From: Rhabditoides inermis | Taxonomy: Eukaryota > Nematoda > Chromadorea > Rhabditida > Rhabditidae | Direction: 5' to 3' | Length of the DNA stretch: 64,000 nucleotides | Assembly (NCBI GenBank): GCA_963966185.1 | Contig: CAWZYM010000379.1 | Coordinates: 194,501-258,500, forward strand | In this document: positions 1 through 12,334 of the stretch, in pieces | Layout of the letters: each line of letters begins with the position of its first letter | How positions within the stretch are numbered: position 1 is the stretch's first letter | Notes under the pieces: generated by a model | Seen by the model: the letters and a program-made list of their open reading frames with translations, nothing else | The model's database searches: none | What the model was told of the DNA's origin: nothing | Position numbers and translations under genes: made by a program

Positions 1-69
1 CTTGTTGCCACTGGTGGAAATCAACGGGTTGAAGTTGCTATTCACTTGTTTGTTTGGTTTTATAATCAG

Positions 70-2760
70 TATTAAGATCTTCGCTCACAAGAATGTTCTC
101 GCCGTATCGTCTTCTTACTTCGCTCCCTTGTTCGGAAGTGGAATGATGGAATCGAATGCAGAGAAAATCAAAATCAATGTTGATCCGGAGACACTGGAAA
201 CAATTGTCAACTTCATGTACACTGCTCAGTTGACAATCGGTGACTGGTTACTTTGGACTTTTTAGGAGAATGTGTATTTTTATAGATGAGGACAAGGTGC
301 AAGACATGATCGAGGCTGCTAACTACTTTCAACTCGATAATATCGTGAAACAGTGTGCACAGTGAGTGTTGCATTGCCGTTTATTCTACATCGCATAGCG
401 AACAAAAATTATATCAGTTATCTGATTGGATCGGTGGATACTGATTGTTGTCTGCAACTACGTGAGTTCGCACTTCGATACAACCTCTCAATTCTCGAGA
501 AAGCCGCTCTCGATCACGCCATCAAGAATTTTGAGTACGTACATAAATAGGTTATTTTCGAAAAACATTTTTTTACAGTCAGATTCGCACTACCGACTTT
601 GCTAGGATGTCAGAAGAGATGCTCACACTTGCGATTTCGTGTACGTTTCGCGTTTTGGCTGATTAGATCATATAACGCTGCCTTTAACTTTTTGACACAT
701 TCTGTCGAGTTTCCGATGATTGGGAATTATCCCTCATCTGGAAGAGAAATTTGTGTTCATCTAAATCACAACCCCGCTTGGGAGAGCTCGGAATGCTGCA
801 AAAGTACGATTTCATTAATATGCAAGCAAGCACATATTAACTCCCAACCCCGCGCGGGAGACCTCTCCCAAGCGGGGTTCATGCTACACCTTTCGTTGTC
901 TGAACCTCGCCGGGGGTCTCCCGGGCGGGGTTGGACGACCCGAACGGCCATCCAACTATTGACACAAAACAGTTTAGCCGAGGATCGAACCCGTGACTTC
1001 AAAGGCCGCATCGTTAACCATTCGTCCACAACCACATTTACTTGTGGTTGAAATTACGGAATGTTAATGTTATCAACGAGTTCTATTTGAAACGTCATTT
1101 TATCTTCCAATGGCCAACTCAACAGTTTGTTTTGCGCCGATCGCGATCATTATCTATGAGCAATCAGCACCGCTCTCAAAAGCCATTGTTCGATCCCCGG
1201 CTAAACTGTTTTGTGTCAATAGTTGGATGGCCGTTCGGGTCGTCCAACCCCGCCCGGGAGACCCCCGGCGAGGTTCAGACAACTAAAGGTGTAGCATGAA
1301 CCCCGCTTGGGAGAGGTCTCCCACGCGGGGTTAGGAATTAATATGTGCTTGCTTGCATATTAATGAAATCGTACTTTTGCAGCATTCCGAGCTCTCCCAA
1401 GCGGAGTCAAAAACCACACGAAATCGAGCTTTCGTTTACAGAGCAAAATCATGATTTATGTGGGAGAATTTTTTTCGAATTGTTGGCCAAAATATGTCAA
1501 AAAATTGATGGGTTATATAAACTTATATTACAGCGAATGAACTTCGGGTCATGAACGAAGAAGTCGTCTTCCAGAAAACCATGACTTGGGTGCGCGCAGA
1601 AGAAAAGAGAAAGGAAGCTCTGTCAAAGTGATTTACATTTGAATAATGCGTTTTCATTAATGTTTTCAGGCTGCTCACACTGATCCGTTTTTCTCACATG
1701 AAATCTGACTACATACTGACAACAGTTGCAGAAGACACGATGATTGACGCTGACCCGCAATGCAGGAATATGATTCGAAGTGTGGTTAAAGTAAGCTTAT
1801 TTATTTTACATTTTAGAAAGTGAATAATTTTTTTTCTAGAAAGTGTTCGGCAAACTCAACGTCTCTTCTGACAGCGATAACAGAAAACGCAATTACCATC
1901 ATGCTTCCGTCTGTTATTCATTCCCTGTGAGCGGCTGCTTGAGGACAGGTAAATGGTACATGTTATGATACAATACTTCTTTCCTGATGTCCAGGGGCGC
2001 ATTCGTAGCGTCCTGGGATGGCGTCCTTTACGCGGCGGGTGCAGCGGATTTGAATGCGAAGAACTCGACTGCAGAAATGTGGGACCCGCGCACTGGTTTG
2101 TTTTTGCGACTCAGCTAACCTGCTTATTTTCATAATACGCCTCTCATACCAGATGCCTGGCAGCAGCTGCCTTCGATGCTGACTGAGAGATGTCGACCGC
2201 AACTAGTTGCAGTGAATGGGAAAATATTAGCTATTGGAGACGGCAAAGGAGACTTGAACACAGTAAGTGAGATCTGATTCATGAATTTTATCTCAATGAA
2301 AACTCTGCAGATGGAAGTCTTCGATATTCGAGCTGAAAAGTGGTGCCCACACAAGGCTTTCATTTCTGACTCACAGTGAGCAGTGAGCGCGTGTACTACT
2401 TGTTTTTATATTTTTCAGGGGTTACCGAGTGACAGTGTGCAATGATGATATTATTATGAGTGATGGAACAAAAAAAGGAACGTGGGAGTTCATCGATCAA
2501 CTGAAAGTGAGCTGAAACTGTCACTAAACATACATCTAAACGCATCGAGATCCCTCAAAACAATTCGTGGATAGATGATCCAGATGTTCTCGGAAACCGA
2601 TACCACCACGCACTCTGCGCTCTCGATGGGGTGCGTTGATCATGTACAAACTCTATTACATTGATTGTTGCAGACACTATTCTCCCTGGAAGGATGGTGT
2701 GGGGAGGAGCAGGCAACGGACACGGTACACTGTTTGGCACTCGACTTTGACAAGCGGTGA
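70..2760 (+). CDS. BTB-BACK-Kelch protein, 3' portion (partial)
   Basis: The window opens inside an intron. Exons fit at 70-239, 286-361, 418-534, 579-640, 1534-1627, 1670-1790, 1840-1955, 1995-2095, 2153-2262, 2311-2375, 2419-2506, 2550-2634 and 2674-2760. The first exon encodes a BTB C-terminal half (AHKNVLAVSSSYFAPLF, then GSGMMES, then DPETLETIVNFMYTAQLTI). The next exons give the BACK domain (MIEAANYFQLDNIVKQC, LREFALRYN, VFQKTMTWVRAEEKRKEAL). The later exons give Kelch-like repeats (GVLYAAGAADLN, TAEMWDPRT, DAWQQLPSM, GTLFSLEGWCGEE). In known families such proteins are usually Cullin-3 substrate adaptors or actin-associated; which applies here is not visible. All junctions keep phase. 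The last Kelch blades are degenerate. An AATAAA lies at about 2903. The 5' end is outside the window. Confidence 0.88.
978..1040 (-). other. tRNA-derived head with Pol III A/B-box motifs
   Basis: Read on the minus strand, the sequence contains an A-box-like GACGAATGGTTAACG. About 25 bases later comes GGTTCGATCC (plus coordinates 982-991), a perfect match to the B-box form GGTTCGANNCC. The anticodon and variable regions do not fold into a normal tRNA, so this looks like a SINE-type head rather than a working tRNA gene. Confidence 0.55.
1141..1205 (+). other. Degenerate tRNA-like head of the opposite arm
   Basis: A TGTTCGATCC B-box-like motif near 1187 is followed by the same GGCTAAACTG sequence that follows the B box of the opposite arm. 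The upstream half differs from the other head, and its A box is poor. It is called mainly from symmetry with the minus-strand head. Confidence 0.35.
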
Positions 2761-4230
2761 ACGAAGTACTTCAGAGTTTTGTATTATATTATCTACGTGT
2801 ACATTCATTTTTCATGTTTTATGTTTTATATGTGTATATTTTGTATTTTTATGATTACTGTTCAGTATATTTTAGTTTTTAAACGATTCGTCTTTACCGT
2901 GAAATAAATTATCTGGTCGTGAAAAGGCAGACATTCAAGTTGCTTATTTTGAAGTATGAATTATGAATAACGTCATATTATTTCGAGTACGCTCAATTAC
3001 AAATACATTAGCAAATTTTCATTATGTTCAGCGGTGATATATGAAACAAAATTATCTCTCGTTAGCACGTAGGAGGAAAACTGCACCACTATAAAACAAT
3101 GAAGGAACTCAGTGTGGACATAATGGCTAAACTAGGGTAATCTACATTGCTAAAATTACTGTAATTTGAATTCTTTTTGTGATTGGCATGCCTCGTAGGC
3201 GAACGCGTTCTTCAATGCATTTCTGAAAGATGTCTGATTCCGAGTTTCCGTTTATTAACATTTACGTGATCCAGAACTGCATACAGCAAAAACTTATTGA
3301 CAAGATGACAGTCAACAAAAAAGTGAGTTGATACTTGATACTTTAATAAATGCAGGTGTTTCCAATTACCACGTGCGTAACATGTTTTGACCGCATTTGT
3401 GAAAGAGAAGGAAATAGGGATCCAATCCTCTAGCTAGCGTTGCTGACTTCCACATTGGGATACTCCGTGCGGGTCCATTGTTTCTCGGAGGATTTCAGAA
3501 CAAACGGCGGCGACGGCCGGTGGCGCAAGAAATGCACCCGACTGGCCGCCGTGACAAAAACGGAATCTCGAAAAAGAAGAAAAAGTGCAACCTCACTTTT
3601 GGGAGTGTCGTATGATATCAAGATAATTTGAGTAATGGTGATTCTCATTTATTTTTCTTATTGATTCCTATTGAGTATTTTTTCCACCTTTTTTTTCCTT
3701 TCATCTTTCAATTTTTTTCAGTATTCGGTGTATCCAATAAGCTCCGTCATCCTCGGACACAATGACTTGTGTACTTGTGTTATTGCTAGACGGGACTGTC
3801 GTCAAAATCATACACATTAGCGAGTCTGACTCGCATCTCAAGAGACGAAGCGACATATTTGACTATGATCGGCAACCTCCGCTTTTGTCAGGAATATGCT
3901 GTGCCAGATCTAGTCGTGATTTCGAAGTATCATGATTGCGGCGATTTGTTTTCGCTTGTCGGGCAGCGGTGTGATTTTTTCGATTGAAATAGTTTCTGAA
4001 CAGACACAATCAGTACCTAAAACAATGTTGTTAGAATGTATTTTTGAACGATGATTTTTCAATATAAAACATGTTTCTTTTTGTCTCCGTTTTCAGAATG
4101 ACAGTACAACTCCTTTATCGTACACACATAACTGCTTAACAAAGTGAGGCAGGGTACACGCAAGTAAAATAAATTAGGGGATAGCGAGGAGTCGCTGGCT
4201 ATTGGAAGGAATGATGAAATATCCTGGACT
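2761..4230. other. Intergenic stretch with coding-like scraps
   Basis: After the Kelch stop there is an AATAAA near 2903 and AT-rich sequence. An ATG-led reading frame at 3229-3321 (MSDSEFPFINIYVIQNC) ends at a good GTGAGT. A stretch at about 3811-3985 reads with kinase-N-lobe-like flavour (ATYLTMIGNLRFCQEY, then SKYHDCGDLFSLV). A block at 3430-3610 encodes a KKKKKCNLTF run. I cannot join these into a gene with consistent order and phase. They may be the remains of a protein-kinase-like gene. Confidence 0.25.
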
Positions 4231-4236
4231 CTCGGT

Positions 4237-4297
4237 TTAGAGACAGTGCTCGCCACCGCAGAAACGGCCGGATCGCTCGACCTAGAATAGAGAAGAC

Positions 4298-4346
<49 letters not shown>

Positions 4347-6010
4347 TGCTCTCTCTCCTCTCTCACGTGTTTCTCTCTATCTCCCTCTTTCTCCTTGTCT
4401 CTTTCTCTTTCTTTTTTCGTCCCTCTCACCATAGCATCGATAAGGTTGTTGACGAAATCGAATCCGGTGCGCAGCTGGGTCGACGCGGTGCCAGTGGTGT
4501 CAGCGATAACCTGCAAGAGAGTTTCGATGAACTAGTCAGGAACCAGTAAAAGAACCAGTCAACATTTGGTCTTCCATGACACAAGATGAACTCGACTGCT
4601 GATTGCTACTATTCAACTATCGGCATCAGTACTAGAAAGATCACCAAGATGCAGTTATCATGCCAACAGTCGATCCAGTCCGGAACCAGTCACCAGCCAC
4701 CAGACACCAGTCACCAGTCGACTCTCTCTTTCTCTCTCTCACCTTCCTGCATCCGACGTTGAGCATAGCCTCCATGCCGAGGTTCTGTCCGGCCGGCTTC
4801 TTCTTGATGCAGTTCGACAGCGCGTCGTCGATCACCTGAAAGGGGCACCAGTTAGGGAACCAGATGTGGAACCAGGTAACCAGTTTGAGTATCCAACAAT
4901 CTGTTTCGGTACCAGATCAGCAGTGTAATACTCTAGTAGGACAACGTTGAAGGAAAAATCAAGGGAACCAGAAATAAGTTTGCGGGAACCAGGAACCAGT
5001 CAGAGATAGAACCAAAAACCAGTCGCACCTTGACCCAGTCGTTGACGGGCGTGATCATCTGCTTCTTGATGTTGGCGACGCACGAGTCGACCTTGGAGGA
5101 GGAGCCGATCGACAGACCGCGGCCGCCGGAGATCACCTGCAACCAGGAACCAGTCAGCACCAGTTCGAGGAACAAGGAACCAGTTTCTGGAGCCAGACTC
5201 ACGTCGTTGAAGACCTGCGAGATAGAGGCGATGCGGCGCTTGAGGTCGTCCCTCGACTCTCCGATGCACTCGCACACTGCGTTGCGAGTCGTCTGCAATG
5301 GATTGTTTTGTTTATTTGTTTGTTTGTTTATTTGTTTGTTTGTTTATTTGTTTGTTTGTTGTTGTTTGCATTTCACTTATTTCACTAACGGGGATGGTGG
5401 AGGCGCAGTTTCCGACGGCGAGCTTGGCGTCGCACGAGTTGAGCACTGAAAGTAATACCTACAGTAACACAACCACAACCTATACAGTACTACAGTAAAA
5501 TCTACAGTAAGATCCAAACTACAGTACCCGACATCCAGCCCCTAACGCACCCTTGCAGTGCTCTCCGAGATATCCGATGAATGGGTTCTTGAGGCACTTC
5601 TTGGTGGCAGCGGCGCGGGCCGGCTTCCGCTCACCTGAATGAGGCGTAGTGTAAAATCGAGTCAAGTGCACAACAAAACGTAGTGCGATTTCAAGTCAAA
5701 TGCATCACGAATGTGCAAAGTGTTTGAATCAACTAATTAATATCGTCATGGTACCTCTCAGTTCTCAGTATTAAATACAACGTATCGCATGTATGTAGCT
5801 ATAGTTTCATGACCAGTCACGCGAAAAGTATTCGTTAGTCCAACTCCTCTTGGAACGCTACGAAACGGTGAAAAAAGAGAATTTCTGATTTGACGTCAAT
5901 CGTTTCCCTGTTCAACTCACCGCAGAAAGCGAGACGGGCGTTGATCAGAATGTGGTCGGAGAGGGAGGAGATGCTGGAATAGAAGGATGTAAAAGATCTA
6001 AAGATGATAG

Positions 6011-6057
<47 letters not shown>

Positions 6058-6559
6058 CATACACGGAGTCCTTGAATGCGAAGCTGCCCTCCTCCAGATC
6101 GGGGATCTCTGGCACTCCGGCGAAGTTCGAGATCTTCCTCTGCAGACAGAATCCTGCCTCGGCGGCAATGGCTAAAACAAGATTGTTTGTTTGTTTGTTT
6201 GTTTGTTTGTGAAAATATTCAAGTAGTAATCACACTGAACTGGTTTCAGTCTATCTGTTCTAACAATTTTTTTTTGAATTTTGAACTCGGCTTCCGGTAA
6301 TTGGTGTTGATCATTTGTTGATGTGTTTTGAGATCTAATTATTACACTACGACTGTCGAGATGTCTTCAGCGAAACATGTTTCTATTTTTTCTTTTTCTA
6401 CCGATTCAGCAACAACCAAAAAACACTAATTGTGACTGTCGCAATGTCGCATGTTTGCACGGATTCTTACAGAGTGTATTGCGTGCGGCGAAAATCATTC
6501 ATTTCATATAAAAACGCGTATGATTGTAGTCAACGATAGAGATATAAAAGGAGAGAGAT

Positions 6560-6600
<41 letters not shown>

Positions 6601-7894
6601 GTCCACTCACCCTTGGAGATCTCGGTACGGATGCACTTCTGATCCTCGGCCGGAGTCGACTTAATAGCCTTGATGGCGGACGAGGCGAACTGGAATTGTT
6701 TGTTTGTTGGTTGGTTGGTTGGTTTACTTGTTTACACGTTCGTTCGCTTGAATAACAAACACCCGGCTGCTCGAAATCTGGTCAGTCGCCTTTTTAGGAT
6801 GCGCGCATTGAGCGAACGCTCGGCTCGGGAACCTGTCTGACTGTTGATGGATCGAAACGCGTGGTTGTTTGGATTTGGAAGTCGCGCTCCCCGCGGGGAT
6901 AGTGATGTGATGATCGGGGTGTGATAGAAGGCGGACCGATAATGTTCGCGCGTCCGCGAATCGACGAACAATCATCGTCGTCACGTAGACAAGTAAGCAT
7001 GTAATCTTCAGCTATCATCACGGAAACGACAAAACCAGCTGACCACAATTTCATCGTTATCTCTTTTTTCTGTCCTGTCATCTCGTTTTCACTTTCTTCA
7101 CTTCCATACAACATCCGGACCATGTGATAACCGGACAGTAAAACAGGACGAGAAGACAAACACACAAACACTCGTACAGGACATACAGACAGACTGACCG
7201 TGCGGCAGAGGGTGCAGTCCCTGAGCGGTCCGTGCCTGTCCCAAGCCACCTGGTCCAGATCAGTCACAGCCAGCACGCAACGATCCTGCAACTTGTTTGT
7301 TTGTTTGTTTGTTTACTTGTGTGTTCACTCATTTGATTATTTGTGTTTGTTTACTACTTATTCATGTAACGTATCTCTACAGATTACCGTAATCCCAAAA
7401 ACCCAAGTTCCATTCTCACCTTGGAGTTGCCCTCGGCGATGGTGGACGCAAAACAGGCAGTCGCGGCGCGGCTAAAACACAGAGTACTGTAATGCACTGC
7501 TACCGTATATCACACCAAGTACCGTATTTCCTATTCAATTCGACTATACTCAATACTACGAAAAACACCCCAAATTTGTACCAGCTCAATCTACCGTATC
7601 CCATAGACTACAGTAACCGGCTACAGTAATCTGCGAGACTACCGTACCGGTTGTGCTCGCGAATCTCGTCCTCGTAGGTGCCGTAGTTGGCGTCGAGCCC
7701 CTGCTTGATGCACTGCAGGAACTGACCGAACACCTGCAACGAGAGTACGGTAGGGTTACGGTACTCGGGATATGGTTACGATAGGTATACGGTATTTAGG
7801 ATTACGGTACCTGCTTGGTGCCGACGCCGGTGCTGCAATCCTGCGCGGCGACGACGGCCAGAAGCGCCGAAGCGGTGAGGAGCTTCCACATCCT
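4237..7894 (-). CDS. Secreted cysteine-rich protein, 14 exons, unknown function
   Basis: The ATG at 7894 begins a clear signal peptide (MWKLLTASALLAVVAAQ) followed by DCSTGVGTKQ. Further exons fall at about 7738-7650, 7472-7421, 7287-7198, 6690-6609, 6171-6063, 5974-5922, 5635-5552, 5446-5388, 5292-5203, 5139-5029, 4838-4740, 4534-4432 and 4279-4237. The last exon ends CGGEHCL followed by TAA. The predicted protein is about 380 residues and almost every exon carries one or two cysteines, for example QFLQCIKQGLD, DCTLCRT, CECIGESRDD, DSCVANIKKQM and LSNCIKKKP. That spacing suggests a disulfide-bonded, helix-rich extracellular protein made of loosely repeated modules. I do not recognise the family. 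The introns hold TTTG and GA microsatellites. Exon boundaries are hand-placed to a few bases. Confidence 0.7.
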
Positions 7895-7995
7895 GAAACA
7901 CGGCGGGTTACGGTAGGTATACGGTAGATACAGTTGGTATACGGTACACACAAAATGACGAACGCGCGCATATAGTGTAGCCGCTGCAGCCATCC

Positions 7996-8002
7996 TTTTA
8001 TA
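7996..8002 (-). promoter_or_regulatory. TATA box of the secreted cysteine-rich gene
   Basis: The minus strand reads TATAAAA, about 100 bp upstream of the ATG at 7894. A long GA tract begins just farther upstream. Position and match are typical of a strong core promoter. Confidence 0.6.
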
Positions 8003-8015
8003 GGGGGTGGTCAGC

Positions 8016-8080
<65 letters not shown>
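7998..8080. repeat. (GA)n microsatellite beside a promoter
   Basis: About 60 bp of nearly pure GA repeats sit immediately upstream of the TATA box of the minus-strand gene. Confidence 0.9.
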
Positions 8081-8081
<1 letters not shown>

Positions 8082-9084
8082 AGGGGCGGTCAATGGAGAG
8101 ACGTGGCATTGACGAGAAAATGATCGTGGTGCGCATAAATAGACGCGCAATTTGTAAACCTGTCTTTTTGTGTGTGCGAGTAGGAGAACTTTGCGTGAGG
8201 ATCGGCGCAGCCTTGAGACACTCGGGAAAGGGCGGTCGAGTGAGGCGAATGATGCCATCGTTGGAAAAGAAACACGAGGATCAGTGAGATTACTGGTGGG
8301 GAAAGACGGTCAGTATTTCAAGAGGTTATTCGAGAGGTATTTCGAGTGCGCAGAGCGTACGAGTAAATAGAACTATTATGAGAGTGCGTAATGACCGGAA
8401 GAAAACTACTGTACGGTGAGTACTAGGAGAGGGTGGTAAGTTGCAGAGTACAGAAAGAGACGGTGGATGAAATGGAAGCGGAACGCGCGCGGCGAGCCAG
8501 CGATAGGCGTGAATGATATATCCGAAAGGGGTGGTGGATACACAGATATGGAGATATGGATATTGGGGGCGTGACCCCCTAATCCTCGAAGAAAGAGATA
8601 AGTGGGCGATGAGTGAGAGATAGGACGGATCATAATCCCTATAGGTGTGAAGAGCGACGGATCAACGCTCTCCCGGGGGATATTAATCAAGGATGCGGCG
8701 CAGAGTGGGTTACCGGTATGCAAATGTGAATGTGTATGGGTCAGGAGAAAGATAGCGCAGTCGTCTGTGAAAGTACTGCACAAATAACAGCATGCGTGAT
8801 CAAAGTCAAGTAAGTAATATTTGAGTGAATGCAGCTTTCTACATCTGAAGTACAACCGATAACTATTATAGTGAAATCAGTAGTAGGCGAAAAGTCGACT
8901 GGATTTGTGTTGGCGCAGTGGATTCGGTGAGTCTTTTATATTCAGCCAGGAGACACGGATTTATCCGGATATGACCAGCAAACAAGCGATGACGAAGCGA
9001 ATCACCCAAGTCTGGTTATCTCTCCGCACTTTGTCCGGGGGGTGGAGAGAGAGAGAGAGAGGGAGAGAGAGAGAGAAAGAGAGA

Positions 9085-9134
<50 letters not shown>

Positions 9135-9380
9135 ATAGACTACACTGTGGTTCGACAACTGTTGTGGATCAAGGAGTGGGGCGAAGAGTTTCGATTCACG
9201 GGAATTGTTGGGATAGTCGCCGGTGTACTGGACGAGCTCAATCTCGTACTCACGAGGTGTTCACAAGTTTCAACAACACAGCTCATACGTTTTCAAGTTG
9301 TTCCTTATCCCGCTGTTCATTGGTGCTGACGTGACTCTAGTATCTAGTAAATCACTTGGACATTGACATTGATGTGTGAG
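8081..9380. other. Intergenic region, no gene recognised
   Basis: Open frames here are short and have neither spliced continuity nor recognisable domains. A GA tract lies at 9043-9131. Nothing else was supported. Confidence 0.5.
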
Positions 9381-9655
9381 TATAGGGTATCCCCCATTTT
9401 CACGGTACGCGAATTATCGGCGGTCGGCCAGACAGGGGCGAAATGACGATATTATTAGCTCTGAAAGATGAGCAACTCTGCTTCATCAGAATTGCAAATC
9501 ACCTTCATTTCCCTAAAATCAGACCGCAAAGCGCGCGACTCGCGCGGTCGAATGATCTTGCGCGGACCGATAGCGCGGCTAGATGCGATGAAATGATGTC
9601 TGGAAAATATGCGGCGAGATGGCTGCCATACCGTGAACCGGGGGGACACCCTATA
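9381..9655. mobile_element. MITE with 27-bp TIRs and TA ends (Tc1/mariner-like, non-autonomous)
   Basis: The left end TATAGGGTATCCCCC and the reverse complement of the right end, TATAGGGTGTCCCCC, align. The match continues to a shared TTCACGGTA, giving about 27 bp of imperfect terminal inverted repeat. The element is about 275 bp with no coding capacity and has TA at each boundary, as expected of Tc1/mariner insertion. The middle holds GC-rich CGCGCGACTCGCGCGG, which can form a hairpin. Confidence 0.7.
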
Positions 9656-9760
9656 TTTAGTTCATTGCAGTCTTGTAGTTTAAGAACCTTCTCCGAAACA
9701 CCTTCAAAAACGCTAAGTGCTTTATTTTATAGCAGTATGTTCTTTCAATAACTGATTCAG

Positions 9761-10484
9761 GAAGCCAGGTGGGTGGAGAACATTGGAGTTCCATACCTGA
9801 CCGACTCGCCTTTGTATCTCAACCAATCTGACACAGAACCGTACTATGATGGTTTGAAGAGAAGAACGTTGTATGCATTTTCATGAATGGCTGTGTTCTT
9901 TTTTTATTGTTTTGTTTTCTTACGCATCCTTCTATTTTTGAAACAGAAAAACGCGGAGAAACCGGAAAAGTGAGATCAAGAACAGGACGTTGTGTAAAAT
10001 CAAGAAGGTCAAATTTCTCGAAATTTAGTGCAATAAATATTTTTGAGGTACAGGGACTTATTATCTTTCCTCATCAGCCTGTTAATCGGCCTCTTGCCGA
10101 AGGCACATGCGCGAGAGTACGAGAGCACGCAGGATGGTGAGAAGACTTTTTTTCAATTTATGAATTGCGTGTGAACCAGGACGCGGTGACAAAGGAACTT
10201 GCGAACAACGTGTATGCACATTCAGGAGTGGAAGAAGAAGAATCTGATAATCAAGGTGGCCTGCTTCGTCATGAACTTCGTTTAGCCGGCTATTCCCCAA
10301 TCGTCAGTTTGTAAGAGCACGACGGATGAGGAGCAAAGAGAATCCACGATGGTGGTGTCTTCTGACTCTTTTTTTTTCTATTCATCTCTCTATCTTTCTC
10401 TCGCTCATGATTGACTTATCTACGTTGATTCAGAGTGGGAATTTGATATCACTAAGCGATAGTAGCAGTGAGTCATCTAGGTAA
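9761..10484 (+). CDS. Putative multi-exon gene of unknown function
   Basis: Exon-like blocks flanked by AG and GT occur in order. The first, at about 9761-9868, encodes WVENIGVPYLTDSPLYLNQ and DTEPYYDGLKRR. The second, at about 10036-10136, encodes the hydrophobic LLSFLISLLIGLLPKAHA. The third, at about 10181-10311, encodes DAVTKELANNVYAHSG and RHELRLAGYSPIVS. The last, at about 10434-10484, encodes NLISLSDSSSESSR followed by TAA. The hydrophobic run could be a signal anchor or membrane segment. The link between the first two blocks is unresolved, and the true 5' end may lie upstream of the MITE. I do not recognise the family. Confidence 0.35.
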
Positions 10485-10703
10485 ACATACCCTTACGATC
10501 AAAAATGAGCGAATATAAATATGTGATTCGAAAATAGTCAACAGTTTTTTCAAACATCACTTCCGTTCACTTTGCTGGAATAGAGAAAGAAAGTGAAAGA
10601 GTAGTAAATAAGTAGTGTTCTCGAGTCTTTTGATTACTAGTCAGTATTACTGGGTAATCCTTCTAACCCTTTGTCAGGTGTTCTTTTGTTGCCTCATAGA
10701 AAA

Positions 10704-10750
<47 letters not shown>

Positions 10751-11780
10751 CGATTGTTCATCCGCCTGGTAGCATAGTGTTACACTCACTGTTCCGGTCT
10801 CATCAGCGGCAATCGATTCCCATTTAATTGAGTTCTATGATAGGTTGTCATTTACGATTTCCACATGTCCACGATTAGATACTTGTAATTTATATAACTG
10901 AGTAATTTCAATACTCTAAAAAGTGCTGTTTGCAAAAGTTTTGTGAACTCATGTTTTAGTTTCCTCGCTGTTCTCTGATCCGATGGATTGATTTGTGTAT
11001 ATTGGAGAATGGAGTCGTTGTGTTTACATTTCAAAAGTCTTTGCTTGTGTGCATACTGTGGGAGTTTCCTCTATTCGCTCATTTTGCCATTCAGTCTCGA
11101 TTCGCAATACTTTTTGACACTGATGTCATTCACTGTCATCTACATTTCTTTGAAATCATATCCTAATGAGATTCGAAGTGATAGTTGTTGTTTGTTCTTT
11201 TTTTTTGAACGTGGAAAAAGATCAGATCACCACAAAAGATGTCAGTGCAACTTTCGCTCAACCAAAAACCTGGCAATCGATATCAATTCAAACCTTGGCA
11301 ACCTTCAGCGAAAAGTTTATGAAATCATTCTCAGTGTGTTGTTCAGCTCTCACTACATATCGATAAATCACAGTTCGCAGACTTGGTGAGTGAGAGAGAG
11401 AGAGAGAGACACTAGTTCTCTTCTCTCGCTTACTAGTGTCTGATAGGTGTGGGTGTGTAGTCGTTGTCTATATTCATCCCGGAAGTAACCAAAATTCTAA
11501 AGTTTCTTGGATTTAATTGAATACATTTGCTTTGTGGACTCTTCGATTTGCATTCTGGAATGCTAGACTGTTTGAAACACGATTTATTAGCGTTTGATAG
11601 TTCGATTCGTTATCAATGCTGTTCTTCTCTGTTCTTGATGCCTCAGTTTTATTTTTGTACGGGGTCAGTGTGAGTGTGCTCTTCTCAAAAATTAAATATT
11701 GTATTGGTTTCCTCGCTGTTCTCTGATACGATCAATACTTGTATTCTGATATACTTTTTGAAATACGTTTGTTTTCTAGA
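10485..11780. other. Intergenic region upstream of the Ly-6-like gene
   Basis: The sequence is AT-rich with a GA tract at 10700-10748 and a short one near 11391-11409. A TTTCCTCGCTGTTCTCTGAT block near 10960 recurs near 11709. No gene was recognised. Confidence 0.45.
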
Positions 11781-12277
11781 ATGAGCTTCCCGACCGCGTC
11801 CGCTTTGTTGTTGATCATCGTCTGCGCCGCGGTCACAGGTGAGAATATGAAAGTCAAGCGTTCAAATCTCCAGAAGCATAACTAATGTGCCAGAAAGTTG
11901 CTAGCGCAGTTTTTTGTTTGTTTAGCCGATTGAATCCGGGGTCCTCCTAGTCGAGAACAAGTTATCAGATTCATGCTGACAAATCAGAGCATCTGACCAG
12001 TCACGGGTTGTTTTCGTAATTATTGCAAACCAAGTTGGAAAATTTATTAGAGAGGGCGCGCAGCGCCCTCTCTTTTGGCTTAGGATAAGTAGGGCTCGCG
12101 CTAGAATTTTCAAGTAGCGATATCCAAAGGTCATGTTAGCAACCGTGTGAACTTATCCAATTCATGTTAGTTAGATTCACACAGTTCCGTAGGTCAGATC
12201 ACTGGTTGACGGCATCTTTGTATCTTTTCTCCAAAAGAAGATATGAGCGATCGCGCGCACCCATGAGGTGAAAAAGA

Positions 12278-12334
<57 letters not shown>

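Larger units (their letters stand above)
766..1407. repeat. Foldback (head-to-head inverted) repeat with tRNA-like heads, in a BTB-Kelch intron
   Basis: The segment 770-1000 recurs as its reverse complement at about 1187-1405, with a spacer of about 190 bp. The arms share the CCCCGCTTGGGAGAG motif, an ATTAATATGCAAGCAAGC block and a GGCTAAACTGTTTTGTGTC block. The inner end of each arm runs into a tRNA-like sequence, so the two heads face each other. It lies wholly inside the intron between the exons ending at 640 and starting at 1534. No clear target duplication was seen. Confidence 0.8.

Noticed and set aside
3220..3990. Protein-kinase gene
   Set aside because: Some stretches resemble kinase N-lobe sequence, but the order and frames do not assemble and no catalytic HRD or DFG motif is seen.
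5295..5365. CRISPR-like regular repeats
   Set aside because: These are TTTG microsatellites (also near 6182, 7297 and, as CAAA, 13735), with no spacers.
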